Below, in pieces: positions 12,156-25,000 of a DNA stretch of 64,000 nt. The notes under the pieces are model-generated. The model saw nothing but the letters and a program-made list of their open reading frames with translations. It ran no database searches and was not told the DNA's origin. This stretch comes from Triplophysa rosa (lineage: Eukaryota > Chordata > Actinopteri > Cypriniformes > Nemacheilidae), in NCBI RefSeq assembly GCF_024868665.1, contig NC_079906.1:15557481-15621480 (forward strand). The letters run 5' to 3'. How positions within the stretch are numbered: the first letter of the stretch is position 1; each line of letters opens with the position of its first letter. The position numbers and the translations under genes are program-made.

Positions 12156-12358
12156 GTAGGTGGATTTTGTCCCTGAATGATGTGATCATGAGATGACATG
12201 GAACCTCAGCTTACTTAGGCCATATCGACCAGAAGTGGCCATCTTTAGTTGTTTGTTATGTTGGAGCAAGTTAGCACGCTTCTTCAAATCTGAGCCCTTT
12301 TTGTATTATAGTTTAGGTCTAATTCTTTTGTGGGAGATCATCATTGGGATTTAGACTC

Positions 12359-12364
12359 AATAAA
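12359..12364 (+). terminator. candidate gpr37l1 polyadenylation signal
   Basis: AATAAA about 200 bp past the second stop codon, the first canonical hexamer on the plus strand after the coding region. The 3' UTR would then end near 12380. A longer UTR running into the downstream MITE cannot be excluded. Confidence 0.4.
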
Positions 12365-12433
12365 TATATACTGCAGGAGTAAATCGTAAGGCTGAAGTTT
12401 TGTTCCATTTCATCTCAGGATTGCTTAATGTTC

Positions 12434-12702
12434 TTAAAGGGATAGTTCACCCAAAAATGAAAACTCATTTATTTTCCCTTATGTCATTCCAAACCTGTAT
12501 GACTTTTTTCTTCTGCATAACCTAAAAGAAGATACTTTGAAGAACATTGGACCTAACTGACTTCCATTGTATGGACACATTTCTCAAAATATCTTCTTTT
12601 GTGTTACTCCACAGAAGAAAGAGTCATATACAGGACTTGATTGACACGGGGGTGAATAAATGATGACAGAATTTATACTTTTTTGGTGAACTATCCCTTT
12701 AT
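12434..12702. mobile_element. TTAA-type MITE, copy 3
   Basis: Complete palindromic element: TTAAAGGGATAGTTCACCCA on the left, GGTGAACTATCCCTTTAT on the right, with the internal TGTATGACTTTTTTCTTCTG and AAGAAGAT...ATCTTCTTTTGTGT arms typical of the family. Confidence 0.88.
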
Positions 12703-14089
12703 ATCAGCAGCTGTATCACTGTCATTTTTTCGTAAAGCTTCCCCACACTTTTAGTCCAACTGTAATGTATATAGACAATTATACATTTTAGCGTGTTTAA
12801 ATATTTAGAAAAAAAATCTCTATGAGATCAGAAATGCAGTGAATACTTCCAAATCACAAATAACACATAGGATCATATTGTTCATATAGGAAACTTGCAA
12901 TATACAAAGCTTGGTATGGCTGAAAAGTGTTTGCCTGTTATTTATCACTAACTTTAACATTTTTCACAAATTTCTCATAACCACTTAAAATTTGTCTACA
13001 CTGTTAATTGTCGACTTCTGTATATATATGCACTCCACCGGCTTAGAATTTAAATAGGTTTCTGAAAGGAATCACCATTGTCAGTTATGAAAAGACAACA
13101 TCTGAATGGTCTGTCTCCTCAAGGGACTATTGTAACTTTTGCACATAGATGCTTTTTAAAGGACATACTTTAAAAAGTCTATAAACAGTTTTTAAAACAT
13201 ATATTCATTAAAGCCTTTAAATAATGTGTGCTGTCTTATTCATCTTTGAAGCAGAATCTTTTCGCAATAGAGCATAAGCAAGAGTAGGACTAATCTCTCA
13301 AATATCCACGAGGAGCCGAGGGAGAACATTTGTCCTCAGACTCGGTCAGTTTCTTCATTCCCATAAGGTTTCCATTGTTCTGAAAAGAAGATGGAAGCTT
13401 CTACTGTGAATATCAATGCCCAGACTAAGGCTAAGTTGCCAAGAGACCATCTAAAAATTCACGTGGTCAAGTGTGAACAAAAAACCCACTTGGATTTCCC
13501 ACCTTTTCTTGTCAGTGTAGGAAAGGAAGAATTTGTAAAAAATACGACTTTGTAGTCTCGTCATTTTCATCGGCATGCTTAGCAGTATATCAAAGAAGTA
13601 TCAAAACAAATTTAGAAGCTTTAAATACCCTTTAGCTGTAAAACAACAGAACATAGACTAGACTTTTAAGGCTATTAAAATGATTACACAAGTTTGTTTA
13701 TTTGCTAGTAATACCAAAAACACTGTTCAATATAACTATCTAAACTAACATGCAGTTTATAATGAATTGTAAACACCTAACTAAAGATAAATTAAATGTG
13801 TTTGGGTTAAGCAGACGTGGGTGTTCCTGCAGGGGTTTTGGAGGGGGTTGGACCTCATCGGTCTAATGTTGGCTTGCGCTCAGAGCCTGTCAGAGACTCA
13901 GAAGACGAGTGAGAGATAGAGAAAAGCCTCATTAGAGAATTGATTTGAGTTTTAAGAGAGGAGCTCCACTGGCCATAATGACTGACTGAGAACAGACGAG
14001 TCTCTGTTCGCTATAATGAACCTAGTGCCACAAATCAACAAATTTCCCCACAACATTAATGCCAATGAGAGAGGAAAAATTGTTAATTA

Positions 14090-14310
14090 ATAGATGGACA
14101 CAGTACTAAGTATTTTTACGCTGCTCAAGTACATTGTTCAAGTATCTGTACTAGTGTTTTTACTTTATAAAAGCATATATTATACTTTTTTACTCCACTA
14201 CATTTCGTACATTTCATAGGTGTTTTTTACCTTTAATACTAAGGCATATTTAAAATGTAGTGCTTCTTTACTTTTAGTAAAAAAAACTTGAGTGAAAGTA
14301 CATTTTTGAT
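14090..14310. repeat. diverged dispersed repeat (TACTTTT / TTTTACTCCACTACATTTC type)
   Basis: Contains TTTTTACTCCACTACATTTC, AGTATTTTTAC and ACTTGAGTGAAAGTACATTT, motifs I recognise from a common fish interspersed repeat. It directly abuts the palindromic element at 14320. Family not assigned. Confidence 0.45.
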
Positions 14311-14319
14311 GTAAGTATA

Positions 14320-14539
14320 CTCTTAAAAATAAAGGTGCTTCACGATGCCATAGAAGAACCTTTTTTTCTAAATGGTTCCATAAAGAACGTTTAACATCCG
14401 AAGAACCTTTCTGTTTCACAGAAGATAATTTGTGGCGATCTTCAGATTATAAAAAGGTAAGTAAGATGGTTCTTTGTGGAACCAAAAAAGGTTATTTTAT
14501 GGCTGTGAAGAACCTTTTAAGCACCTTTATTTTTAAGAG
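14320..14539. mobile_element. palindromic MITE (CTCTTAAAAATAAAGGTGCT ends)
   Basis: Left terminus CTCTTAAAAATAAAGGTGCT is the exact inverse of the right terminus AGCACCTTTATTTTTAAGAG. The inner arms AGAAGAACCTTT and AAGAACCTTTT, plus TGGTTC...GAACC motifs, also pair. About 220 bp, non-coding, a well-populated fish MITE type. Confidence 0.85.
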
Positions 14540-15299
14540 AGTATTACAGGTAAAAAAAAAACATGACATGCAGTGGTGTAAAACTATGATATATGCTTTG
14601 TCAGTGTGGTTTTTTTTATTTTGGAACCTTTTTACTTGATTATAAAGTACAGAAAATGGAAAAACAAAAACAATTTGATTACGATTGGTTGTTTTTAAGT
14701 TTGTATAGTCAGTATTTACTACATTTTATGTCCATTTAATGATGACAACAAATTAACCAAAGTTTTTCCAGTACAATATGTATTGACCAGAGTGTATGAA
14801 ATGTGGGTGAATACCACACCAAACAAAGTCAAAACAATGAATGCTTAAAAAATATACAGACAAATAAAGGTTATATAATACATTTTGTGATGAATGATGT
14901 CGTATGTATCCAATTTGTGTATCCAATGTATCCATTAAAGTGACAAAAAATGACTTCAATTCAGCCAGGTCCCAAGACAAGACCAATATGTAAGCTTCCC
15001 GTGACTAACTAACCCAAAGTGCATAACTGATCATCTGACCATCCCAGATCAGGCAATTCCATCCCCAACCAAGAGCAAAGATGGACTACTTGTCACATTA
15101 ATGCTAAATTTACAATACTTAGTATTTAATGCTAAACTTACATCACATTGAAGTTACAGCTGCACTCATTACATTTACTATTTTCCCTGCTTATAACATT
15201 CCTCTGTTGTCTGATATCGATCAAAAAATAAATCTCAACTAATAAGCTCTCCCTATTCTTCATAAACATTTACTCAGTAACTTTTTGTCAAAGTCACTG

Positions 15300-15441
15300 A
15301 GTGCAGCTGTGACGTGTCAGAGGAGACCTGGCCCTCCCGGCTGAGACTGCTTTCTCCCGAGGTTTTTTTTCTTCACATTTGCACATATGCACATTGTGAA
15401 AAGTGCTATATCAATAAAATTGAATTGAATTGAATTGAATA
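15300..15441 (+). mobile_element. LINE-type 3' tail with (AATTG)n end
   Basis: A segment with GAGACTGCTTTCTCCCGAGG and TTGTGAAAAGTGCTATATCA is followed by AATAAAATTGAATTGAATTG repeated to 15441. Short tandem pentamers after a conserved 3' end are typical of L2/CR1-like retroposons in fish. Only the 3' end is recognisable; the insertion may begin near 15000. Confidence 0.6.
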
Positions 15442-18400
15442 ACTAAACAATGCACTCTGGGTAAGAGAATCACAAACAAATCTTTGAAGACATCATTCAG
15501 CCATGGGTAAGTTGTCAGACCATTGAAGTGATTCCAGGACGTCCCGTTTTAAGTCACCCTCGCAGACGTGAGAAAGCGATAAGTGTCCTGTGTCCACTCT
15601 CTCATTCTCGGATGAGACTCAATGAGGAAGGACTAATACGACCTGAATGTCCCTCACTTCTGAACAGAACGTTGTCTCCCCTCGCCTTGTTAAGGGACAA
15701 TGTTTGTTTTGTTTCAGAGTTCTGAGAGGAAAGGCTGAGAGAGGGCAAAAGGGGTGGGGGGGCTGTGAGAGATTCAACACAGTTGCCGTGGTAACTAGTT
15801 TTGGCCCCTTGAGTACACTAACATACAAATCAGAGACGGGATTGAGGACCTGGGCACGAAAAACAACCGGAGCCATGGACCACCCCATATAGAGGACAGG
15901 AAATGCTAGTGAGTTTCATTTTGATTCACAGTTTAAGAATAAAAACGTTTTTCCATTGCGTTTTCTTGTCATGCTCATGTATTCAAGGCACATGGCGATT
16001 GAAAACAAGAGTATGTGCAGCAAAGCAGGGCAAGTGCCCGGGTGGCCAAACATCCCCGCTTCATGAGGGCCCAGGACATCTCAACCCATTTTTTTCTACA
16101 TGTTGTTTGCCAAGTCTCAGAGAGGGAACAGAATTGGTCTGTTTGAATGAACCTCAATCCCCACAAAGTCCTACAAGTACATCTGATTGTGGGAAAGAGC
16201 AAACAAACCAAAAACATGTTATTTTGATATATTAACTGCTCAAGTTTTCCTACTTCTTATTTGTCAATATGTCAACTACTAAGGCTTTGCTAACTGTAAC
16301 ATAACCACAATAGGCCTATAATCATATCTATTTTTGCACAAAAATAAATTACTTTCATCTTTTTTCTTTGTGATCTCACAAAATACGACGTAAACTATCT
16401 CTTACTTACTTCAAATAAAAAAGATATGGCAGTGTTAATATACTGATGCACAGATGTGATTAACAAAAAGCTCATACAAAGCCTATATGAAGGTTAAACA
16501 AACATCAACACTGCCCCCAAGTGGTTTCAATCACTCATTGCATTCTCTCAAACAAAACTTTCTCATCTCGAATCCAACAGGAAGAGTCAGCAAAACAAAC
16601 TCAGTTTCAACCAGATTTACTTTTACAACCGTTTACAAATTTGTGAGGAAAAGGAATTAGACTCAACGTCACACATTTATTCCAAATAAAAATAAATAAA
16701 AACAACAAAATGTGAACAAATGGGGAAAAACAGAAATGTTCACTTGAGCTGTCACAAACCAAGCTATAATAGCACATAGATATTACAGTCAAAAAGCAAT
16801 GAGGTTTCTACAGTTTTTTATTTGAAAACATTCACATTAGAACTGAACACTTCTGGTCATAACAGCCCATTATCTACGGCAACAGCACACAGATGTCACA
16901 GTGTCAAAGCAGGTCCAGCTATACAACCTATAGAGGTTGCCAGATCATAATGAATTTACAAAAATGAAAGGGGCCTTATATTTACATATGGTTGAGTTAT
17001 GAACAGTAATTATTAGGTCATCTGTGTAAAACATTGTAAACATTTTGCAGGATTCATCATAGTTTCATTCAACCAATGTAATGCTAACGCAACATAATAT
17101 TGTTACCAGTATTTATTTGCATTAACTGAAAGATATTCTATTCTTAAAAGGAGATTTTTAAGATTTTAAAATATCAAATAGATTACAAAAATTATCATTT
17201 AAAGTCACATATCAATTTAAAGGAGACAAGTCTAGTTTATTAGTGATTTTACAGTATGGCTTCCAAAAATCTCAATCATTCAGATTTCACCGGGGAACAT
17301 GTCTACACAAAAACATTTGTACTTTAGGGATTTCATCTCTGGACAGAAAACCAATAGTTATATTTGATGAATAGTATTTGGTCTGATGTTTAACAACAAA
17401 AAACAACTTTGGCTACGCTGTCAGCATAAGGTAAAGTATAAATCACTGCTGATCAAATACAGTGAAATCCTTATTGTTGGTTACATTCCCTGATGTAATG
17501 TACTTCGCATATATAATGTAATTAAAAAAGAAAAATCAGACATTAATTACAGTCATTTTAATTTACAGAATTGGAAAGACTTCAGTGATATCCAAAAAAT
17601 AAAAAAATAGATTGCGACATAATTAAAAACCATGATTTGCTCATTTTTGGAATGTCAGTCAATATTAACATGACATGTTTTGGCTGTCTAATGATGTCTG
17701 GTATTTTTGGTGTCTTAATCTCACTATGCACAGATTAATTTAAAATATTCAAGTCTTTTGTTTTAAATCTTAACAATGCAAATTTAAAGCAACACTAGGC
17801 AGTCCTGCACAAAAAGACAATTTCCTTGTATATACAGTTTATCCAAAAAAAGATCTATTTAACAAGAAAGATTTAAAAGATAAGTGTAGTCATTAACATA
17901 ATTTCTTTTCCAGTGTCACTTGTTGGCTTTGGCAGAATGTAGGTTGGCGTGTATCAGTGTTTTAAGGCTTGACCATGAAGGTCAACTGTCTGTGTGTGTC
18001 AGCCAGGCATGACAATGAAAAAGATATTGTTGTTATTATGAAGATTTCAAACTATTATTTTAAAGGACTATTGTGTACTACCTAAAAATATTTCAGAACT
18101 GCAGTGCATCACCAGTTCTGTCCATGATCAATTCAATATGGGTCTGAAGTTTAAAAATGAGAAGCAATTTTAAAATATAGAAAACTGTGAATCCTATTTA
18201 AAATTTCAGCTTGGCTGGTATTTTATTATACATGATTTTTCTGTTCTGAAACACAAATACATTGAACTGACAAAGAACAAAACACCAATATATAAATATA
18301 ATTGTATACCTTTTTTCTGTTTACAAAATGTGGCACATACACCACTGTACTGAGAGTCAGAGAAATTCTGAACACTGTAAATGTACAAAAGAGTTGGTTG

Positions 18401-19058
18401 TTGGTTTTGTTTCTGTGGATCCAACTAATGTCCAGTGCTGGTAGTAACTGAGCAAAAATACTCACAGACAGCTGCAGTTTTATAATAAAGGTCAGATTTC
18501 TGCTTGATCTACCACACTTGGTATGAACCTTGAACCATGTTCATCTAACGCCATGAAAAAACAAACCTACTGTAGCCACAAAGACGTCCAAATGGAAAAG
18601 TTTTTATAGTCGCTTCATTTCTTATGGATGTAGAACTAAGCAAAAGAAAAAAATTCTTAAATATACCCAGTTACTGTAACATTCATATCCTTTGAAGTTG
18701 ACAAAAAAGAGCCAAATCCACTATTTGTTTTTGCCCAACATGAGAGTTTACAGGAGAACAGACCAGCCCGTGTCTTATTTCCCAAATATTCTGCTCAGCA
18801 TGATGATATGTCCAACTAGCTTTTCTGGAAAGCAAGCAGAAAACAAAACTCATGTTTCCTCCAACAGACCACAAGGTGTATTAAAGGTGTATTCAAAAAT
18901 AGAAACCAATATTCTGTAACGGAAATCGTAAACACAAAAGGCATCTTTTTGGCTGATATAATAATAGCATCTCAACACTTACACATTAAAATTGAGATAA
19001 CTGAATTATATTTACCATTCTCGACTGGTTCCCACTGGTAGCATGAACTGAAGTGACC

Positions 19059-22000
19059 TCAGCATTTTGTCGTGGAAGTTTGTGAGGTAGAGAGACTGTC
19101 GTCCTCTCCTTCAATATCTTGTTCGCTCTCTCTCTCCCTTTTCCTTGTCACACTTCCACCTGTGTGCAGCAGGTGTCCTTATTAAAACGTGAAAACAAGA
19201 GTATATGAACATCCATGTACACATATCACTTGTACTTTAATTAGGGCTGTCAACGTTAACCCGTTAACGCATGCGATTAATTTTTTCAAATTAACGCGTG
19301 AGAAAATATTTATCGCAATTAACGCAGCATCCGTTTGTTTTGACATCCTTTGTCCAGCGTCACATTATGTTATCACGCTCTTATTCGTGTACAGGCTTTT
19401 AAACCACTTAAGCGCGATTTTAAACAGTTGCTTTGACACATTCAATGAAGATAGACAGCTTCTAAACTGTGGGACGCGGCAAAACGCAACGCGAGGTCCA
19501 GTCTGGTGTGTACAGTAACGGGCTAAAGGCTGCATCAGACAGCGCATCCGTGTTAAGTTCTCTTTCGTGCTTGAATGGATAAAACCACACAAGATTATGT
19601 CAGAAAGCCCGTTTTGTCTAGCATTTTCTTAAGCACGACTTAAAAGTGTAAAATAAAATCTTAAATGAATGCAAAGAGTTGTGAAAATGGGAGTGATCTG
19701 CGTACTGAGACAGCTCTTAAAGGAGCCACGTTCTTAAAAGTGCTGCTGTGACTCCTGTCACTAATGTTAATCAAAGAACAAAATAAAAGAAGAAATCAAT
19801 GTGATTTTGTAGCTTTAATGAGAATTCTTCTGCATTTAATTTATAATTTAGCATTAAAGACTGTAAAGTGTCCTTCAATTTCTGTATATTTCCTACATGA
19901 GCTCTCAATTATACTGTTGAATGGCTACAATTCATGTTAAAATAATCAATTTAATAGAGACATCAGTTACAGTACTAATATCAAAATGTTAGCTTTCATA
20001 AAATGATGTTGTTTCTACATCAATTTGAAGATTAAATGTGAAATTATTAAAATGTAAAAGTATATTTTAAAATATTATTGTTATGTGCGATTAATCGTGA
20101 TTAATCACAGAAAAATGTGTGATTAATCCGATTAATTTTTTTAATCGATTGACAGCACTAACTTTAACATGAATGGTTATGGTCTAACAGATCAGACCTA
20201 ATTATAAACCACTGAAGTATACTACACGTTGAATTGACAGGTGAGACAATTTGTAGAGTTTTTGTTTTTTGTCATGAATGTCTTGTCATCAAACACATTT
20301 TTCATTTCCATTACCTGAATGTTGAGGGCCTGCCATTTCATGTGAGATATTGCACTGGTAAAGGCGACTGCTTGCGTTGTGCCCTGAGTCGGACATGTGG
20401 TGGTAACCTAGGAAACAGGAGAAACATAACTTACAATTGGAAACTCACATTTAGGTTTCCATTTTTGGATGTAAATCTGTTACTTTATTAGTATGTGTGA
20501 GTGGGCACCTAGTTGTTGCTGCTGCTGCTGTTGTTCTTGTTGTTGTGTTCCACTTGGTCCCTGATGCTCCTTGCTGTCAAAGTTCAACAGAATACTTCCA
20601 CTCCTGTTACCATTGGCAACAGAACTGTTCAACACAGCCGGTGCTGTTGGGACGCACACATATCAATTCTTTTATTTGAAATATTTTATTCACTCATTTG
20701 TTTAAATATATAACATTGGTTTATAATATGGCCTACATTATAAATTAAGGAGTTCTTAAATAGTTCTTAAATAGTTCTTAAACTATTATTATGTCAAAAC
20801 ATTTAGGAAAAAGCCATTGCTGACAGGCAGAATCTCACCTGGAGTGTTGGTCCCAGATTGCTGTTCCCCTGGGGAGTAAGCCGTTCCATTCCCATTCCGT
20901 CTGGATGGAACAGAGGCCAGAAGTCCTAGAAAAACAGTAAGTAAAAGAGATTTATTCACTAGCACAGCGCTTCCAAAAATGTAGGCCGTGGCCCTCCGGT
21001 GGGCTATACTATAGCAATATTGCAGATTTATAGACTTGTGAGCTTTTGCTATATACTATATATCACATTCTACAGTATATACAGTATAAAATAAAGAATC
21101 CGTATTGTTCTCATTATTAATATCAAGACAAAATACAATAGGGTCATTGGAGCTTTTGGTATGTAGCCTTATCCGTCTTAAAGGGACTGTTCACCCAAAA
21201 ATGAAAATTCTGTCTTCATTTACTCACCCTCAAGTTGTTACAAATCTGTATACATTTCTTTGTTCTGATGAACACAAAATGATATATTTTCGAAGAATTT
21301 GGGAAAACAAACATTTTTGGGGCACTTTTGACTACTATTGTAATTTTTCCTACTATGGTAGTCAATAGTGGCCAAGAACTGTTTGCATCTTCCAAATATC
21401 TTTCAGAACAACAAACTGTATACAGATTTGGAACAACACGAGGGTGAGTAAATGATGAAATGATGGGTTCAAGTCAACACACAAAACAATAAGTACATAG
21501 CTTTTTATATATATATAAAATCATGGAAATTGCTTCAAAATTCTTGCCGAGTCCTCTGTAGCGCGAGAGTTGCTGGTAGATCTGCTTCATCCTTTCGATG
21601 TTGAGACGGCTTGCTTCGGCATGGTTCACCATGGGTTTGGGGTAATGGACTCCAATGATGCATTTAGCGGCAGCCTGCACACAATCTGGGGCATTCCACG
21701 GGTCGTATATATACTTGGCAGGGAAACCTCTGAGAACAGGTAAATATCGTCTGAAAGAACAAAGAGAGATTAAAACACAGTCTAATCATAAACACAAGGG
21801 AGGTTGTGCGAGATGGTTATGGGGCGTCCGTGTTTGAAAAGTTTCAACAAGCAGGCAGAACAAGTATACAAGGCTTCTCGGATTATAACTAATAAAACGC
21901 ATATCAATTCGAAAGGTTAAAGACTGTCGCTTGTGTTACAAGCTTCTGAACATGTTCAAATGAATTATCACTCTGTATGATATATGCATGAATGAAGCAA

Positions 22001-25000
22001 CAGTGACATGACTGATTAACAGCTAGATTTAAAGCCAATTAACACAATAATTAAAAGCCCAACACCACAAGTAAATAAACTGAAAAGAACTGAGGAATTC
22101 AGTAAGTCTCTAGTGAAATCAGAACTTGCGTCTCTCCTCCAGGTCCCAGGGACAGAAAATTCCACCTACCTAGGCGCTCCACCTTACCAGAGCCCGGACC
22201 GAGGGTCGCTGATGGCGGGGCGTGCAGACAGGCGGACAGGGTGGTTTAAACAGGGCAACAGGTCCCGCCTGTGCTGAGACACTACGAAGATTCCTACTAC
22301 AACACGCATTAGAAAGCAGAGGCAGTGACCAGGCCCACCCAATCCCCCTCCAGATCCAATCAAGCACCACCATAAGTTCAACCATCACCACCCGTTTCAA
22401 CAAATGGAAGCTCAGGGCTGAGTGAGAGGTTCAGGTTCACTCCCGACCCCTTGCACTGCCACTGATCGCTTTTGAGACGACAGTGATCCCAAGCCAAGGC
22501 AGAGAAACCTGCTAGCCGCCAAAGGAGAAATGCAGTATACTGTTCTCTGCTGCTGGGTGGCCCCCTCGTTTTGCCAAAAGAGACCAGAACCCTTTCGCCA
22601 GGAACAGTCACATCCTTCCTAAACAAGCAAGCCATCTGAAACACGGACACTGGGTATTCATGGAAGGCCCATCAGATTTGAGAAACGGGACAACCTACGG
22701 ATCTCTAGACGACATCAACAGGCAAATGATAGCAAATGATATTGTGATCTTGCACGAGCAGAGATCAATCAATGCCTAGAGGACCTCTAAACATTTCAAA
22801 AAGAGTCTGATACAGAGGAATTGTCTAAAGCTAGATCGAATTCACTCTCTGGCTTTGGGCCCCACCTCCCATCATGCTCTCTGGGAAATGCGTTGCGGCT
22901 CTCTACGCATTGAAAACAGACCAGGCTTTGTATTTCCCTACCAAGTGGTTGAAATTCCTTTTGATAAAAAGAGTTGCTAACGAGCTAAAGAACAGGCTAC
23001 TGCATTTCCCGCCGATAAAGCGCTTCAACCACATTCACAGCTAACAGGTTTCCAAATGCTTTGGCTAAGAATGGCTTTCGTCCTAAAAGCAATCAACCAC
23101 AATTCACAAAAGGGAAAGCTGAACTTTTCACCCAATCCATGAGACGACCGCAAAGAAACACAAAAATACAACATTTTGGCTGACATGCTCATGAAGAGAA
23201 ATACAATAATCATGGCAATATTTAAAAGCAAACGTTTGCTCTTTGATGTGGCCCTATAATGTCAAACCTTAACTGAACATTTTCAGGACAGAAAAGCTTC
23301 AACTTCAGTAACAAAAACCTGGAACGTGAGGCTACAAGGAAAAAAGTTAGAACAGAAAGATACTGCATGGCTAGTGGATTTTCTACATGCTCTCCTGACT
23401 GGTTTATCTTGGACTACTTTAATAGCCTGATATGAAGACAAGTGCTTGAATATTTGGGAAAGTTACCAACCTAATGAAATCGCCGTTAGGGTCGGTGCGC
23501 CTTCCGAAACCCACAGGACAGTAACAATGAAAGAACTGCTGAAAGAAAGAGCTACAGGAGAGCCACATCCAGCTGCCAGCATTCACGCTCCAGTCAGCAT
23601 CCAATAGAAGCTCTTCAAACACCTGTCAATCATAACAACCATTACTCTCTAGCCAATCAGAGATGGTTGCCTACTTGCATCATTCCTTACTAGACCTCAG
23701 TTCTTCAATTCAGTCAACTAAACACTAACATATCGAGCTTTAATATGGCCATCCTGTATATACGTCTATTTTGGAATGTATTTAGATTCCACCATATCAA
23801 ACCCAAAAGAAATGCACAATGACAAAACATCCAAATTTCCTTTCCCACTTTTTCAATATAACCAGGCAAAACCAGCAGATGTCCAATGTGTGCGTAATGC
23901 ACCTTCATGCCCTCTTCCCAGCTGATCCATAAGTCTCCGCGGGTGAGGAAACACGCCACAGCATGGCGGGCCAGGTGATGAATCCAACCCTCCTGTCTCA
24001 GCTGGGTCATGATGGCATCGATCCAGGGAAAACCAGTCTTAGCCTCAGCCCACTTGGCCAGGGCCTCTGGGTTCTTGTCCCAGGGAATACGCACACAGAT
24101 TGGGTTGCCCTCCATCTTGTCGAACCGTGGATTGGTGGTAGCAGTGGTGTAGAAAAACTCCCTCCATAGTAGCTGACCGTAGAGGGAAAGAGGAGGAGTG
24201 CTGGTTTTCTTTACCTGCAAAGAGAATTGAGAGGATTCTATAAAAACAATATATTTAATATATTCTATTTTTAAAATAGAATATACAGATTTGAAAGGTG
24301 TAATGATGTGGGCACAGCAGATGTAAACAACCAGTCAGAATCATGTCAGTACCTTCCAGTAGAGGTCTGTGAGTTTGAAGTAGAAGAGGCGGCAGGAGAG
24401 GCAGCCGAAACGGAGGTAGGGACTCAGGCCAGTCGGGCTGGCCAATAAAGAGTTTGCATTCATTCTAGGCCTTTCAAAGTTTGCAACCCAAGCCTGGCAA
24501 GGCACAAGAACACATAAAAGCAAAAGAGTGAAACATGTAGATGTTGGGCTGACAAATGAATAACCAAGATAGGGTTCCTTGAGCATGTTGTAAGCAACAC
24601 CAATGTCATGGGTTCAACTCCAAGAGAAAAATTCCTAAAAGCCTAAAGTTAATTGTATTTTGGAAAGAACGTGTCTGCTAAATATATGCAATGTACATCT
24701 CGAATGGTGCTGGTAGGTGACATCTGCAAACCAATGATGCAAGTGCATTTCTCAAAAGTATCTAGACATTTTTCACAAACTTTAGGACTTTAGAGAGATC
24801 TACAGTAAAGGAACAAACAAGTGAAATGGTCAAATAGTATATCAAAATTGTTATATGATGTCTTACATTTTTAAGGGTGACGCTCTGCGCAAGTATGTAG
24901 TAAGTGTGAGAACTGAGTAAAATTAATACTTCGACACTGTACAACTTTTATGATGTTACCTTTCTCTCCAGGTGTCTCTCAATCCTTGTTAATGCCTCTG

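Larger units (their letters stand above)
12703..19058. other. convergent intergenic region between gpr37l1 and cry, including the probable cry 3' UTR
   Basis: About 6.4 kb with no supportable protein-coding gene. It holds a repeat-derived block at 14090-14540, a LINE-type 3' tail near 15300-15441 and AT-rich unique-looking DNA. The part immediately left of 19059 must include the cry 3' UTR; minus-strand AATAAA hexamers occur near 16816-16821 and 16676-16681, so a UTR of about 2.2 kb is possible but unproven. A stretch at 13830-14060 looks unique and could be conserved non-coding DNA (see findings). Confidence 0.5.

Noticed and set aside
12156..12360. SECIS element that would support selenocysteine at the gpr37l1 TGA
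   Set aside because: ATGA and TGAT motifs occur near 12177-12196, but I could not pair them into a SECIS stem with the required quartet and apical AA by eye. GPR37L1 is not a known selenoprotein, so it is kept only as an option in the finding.
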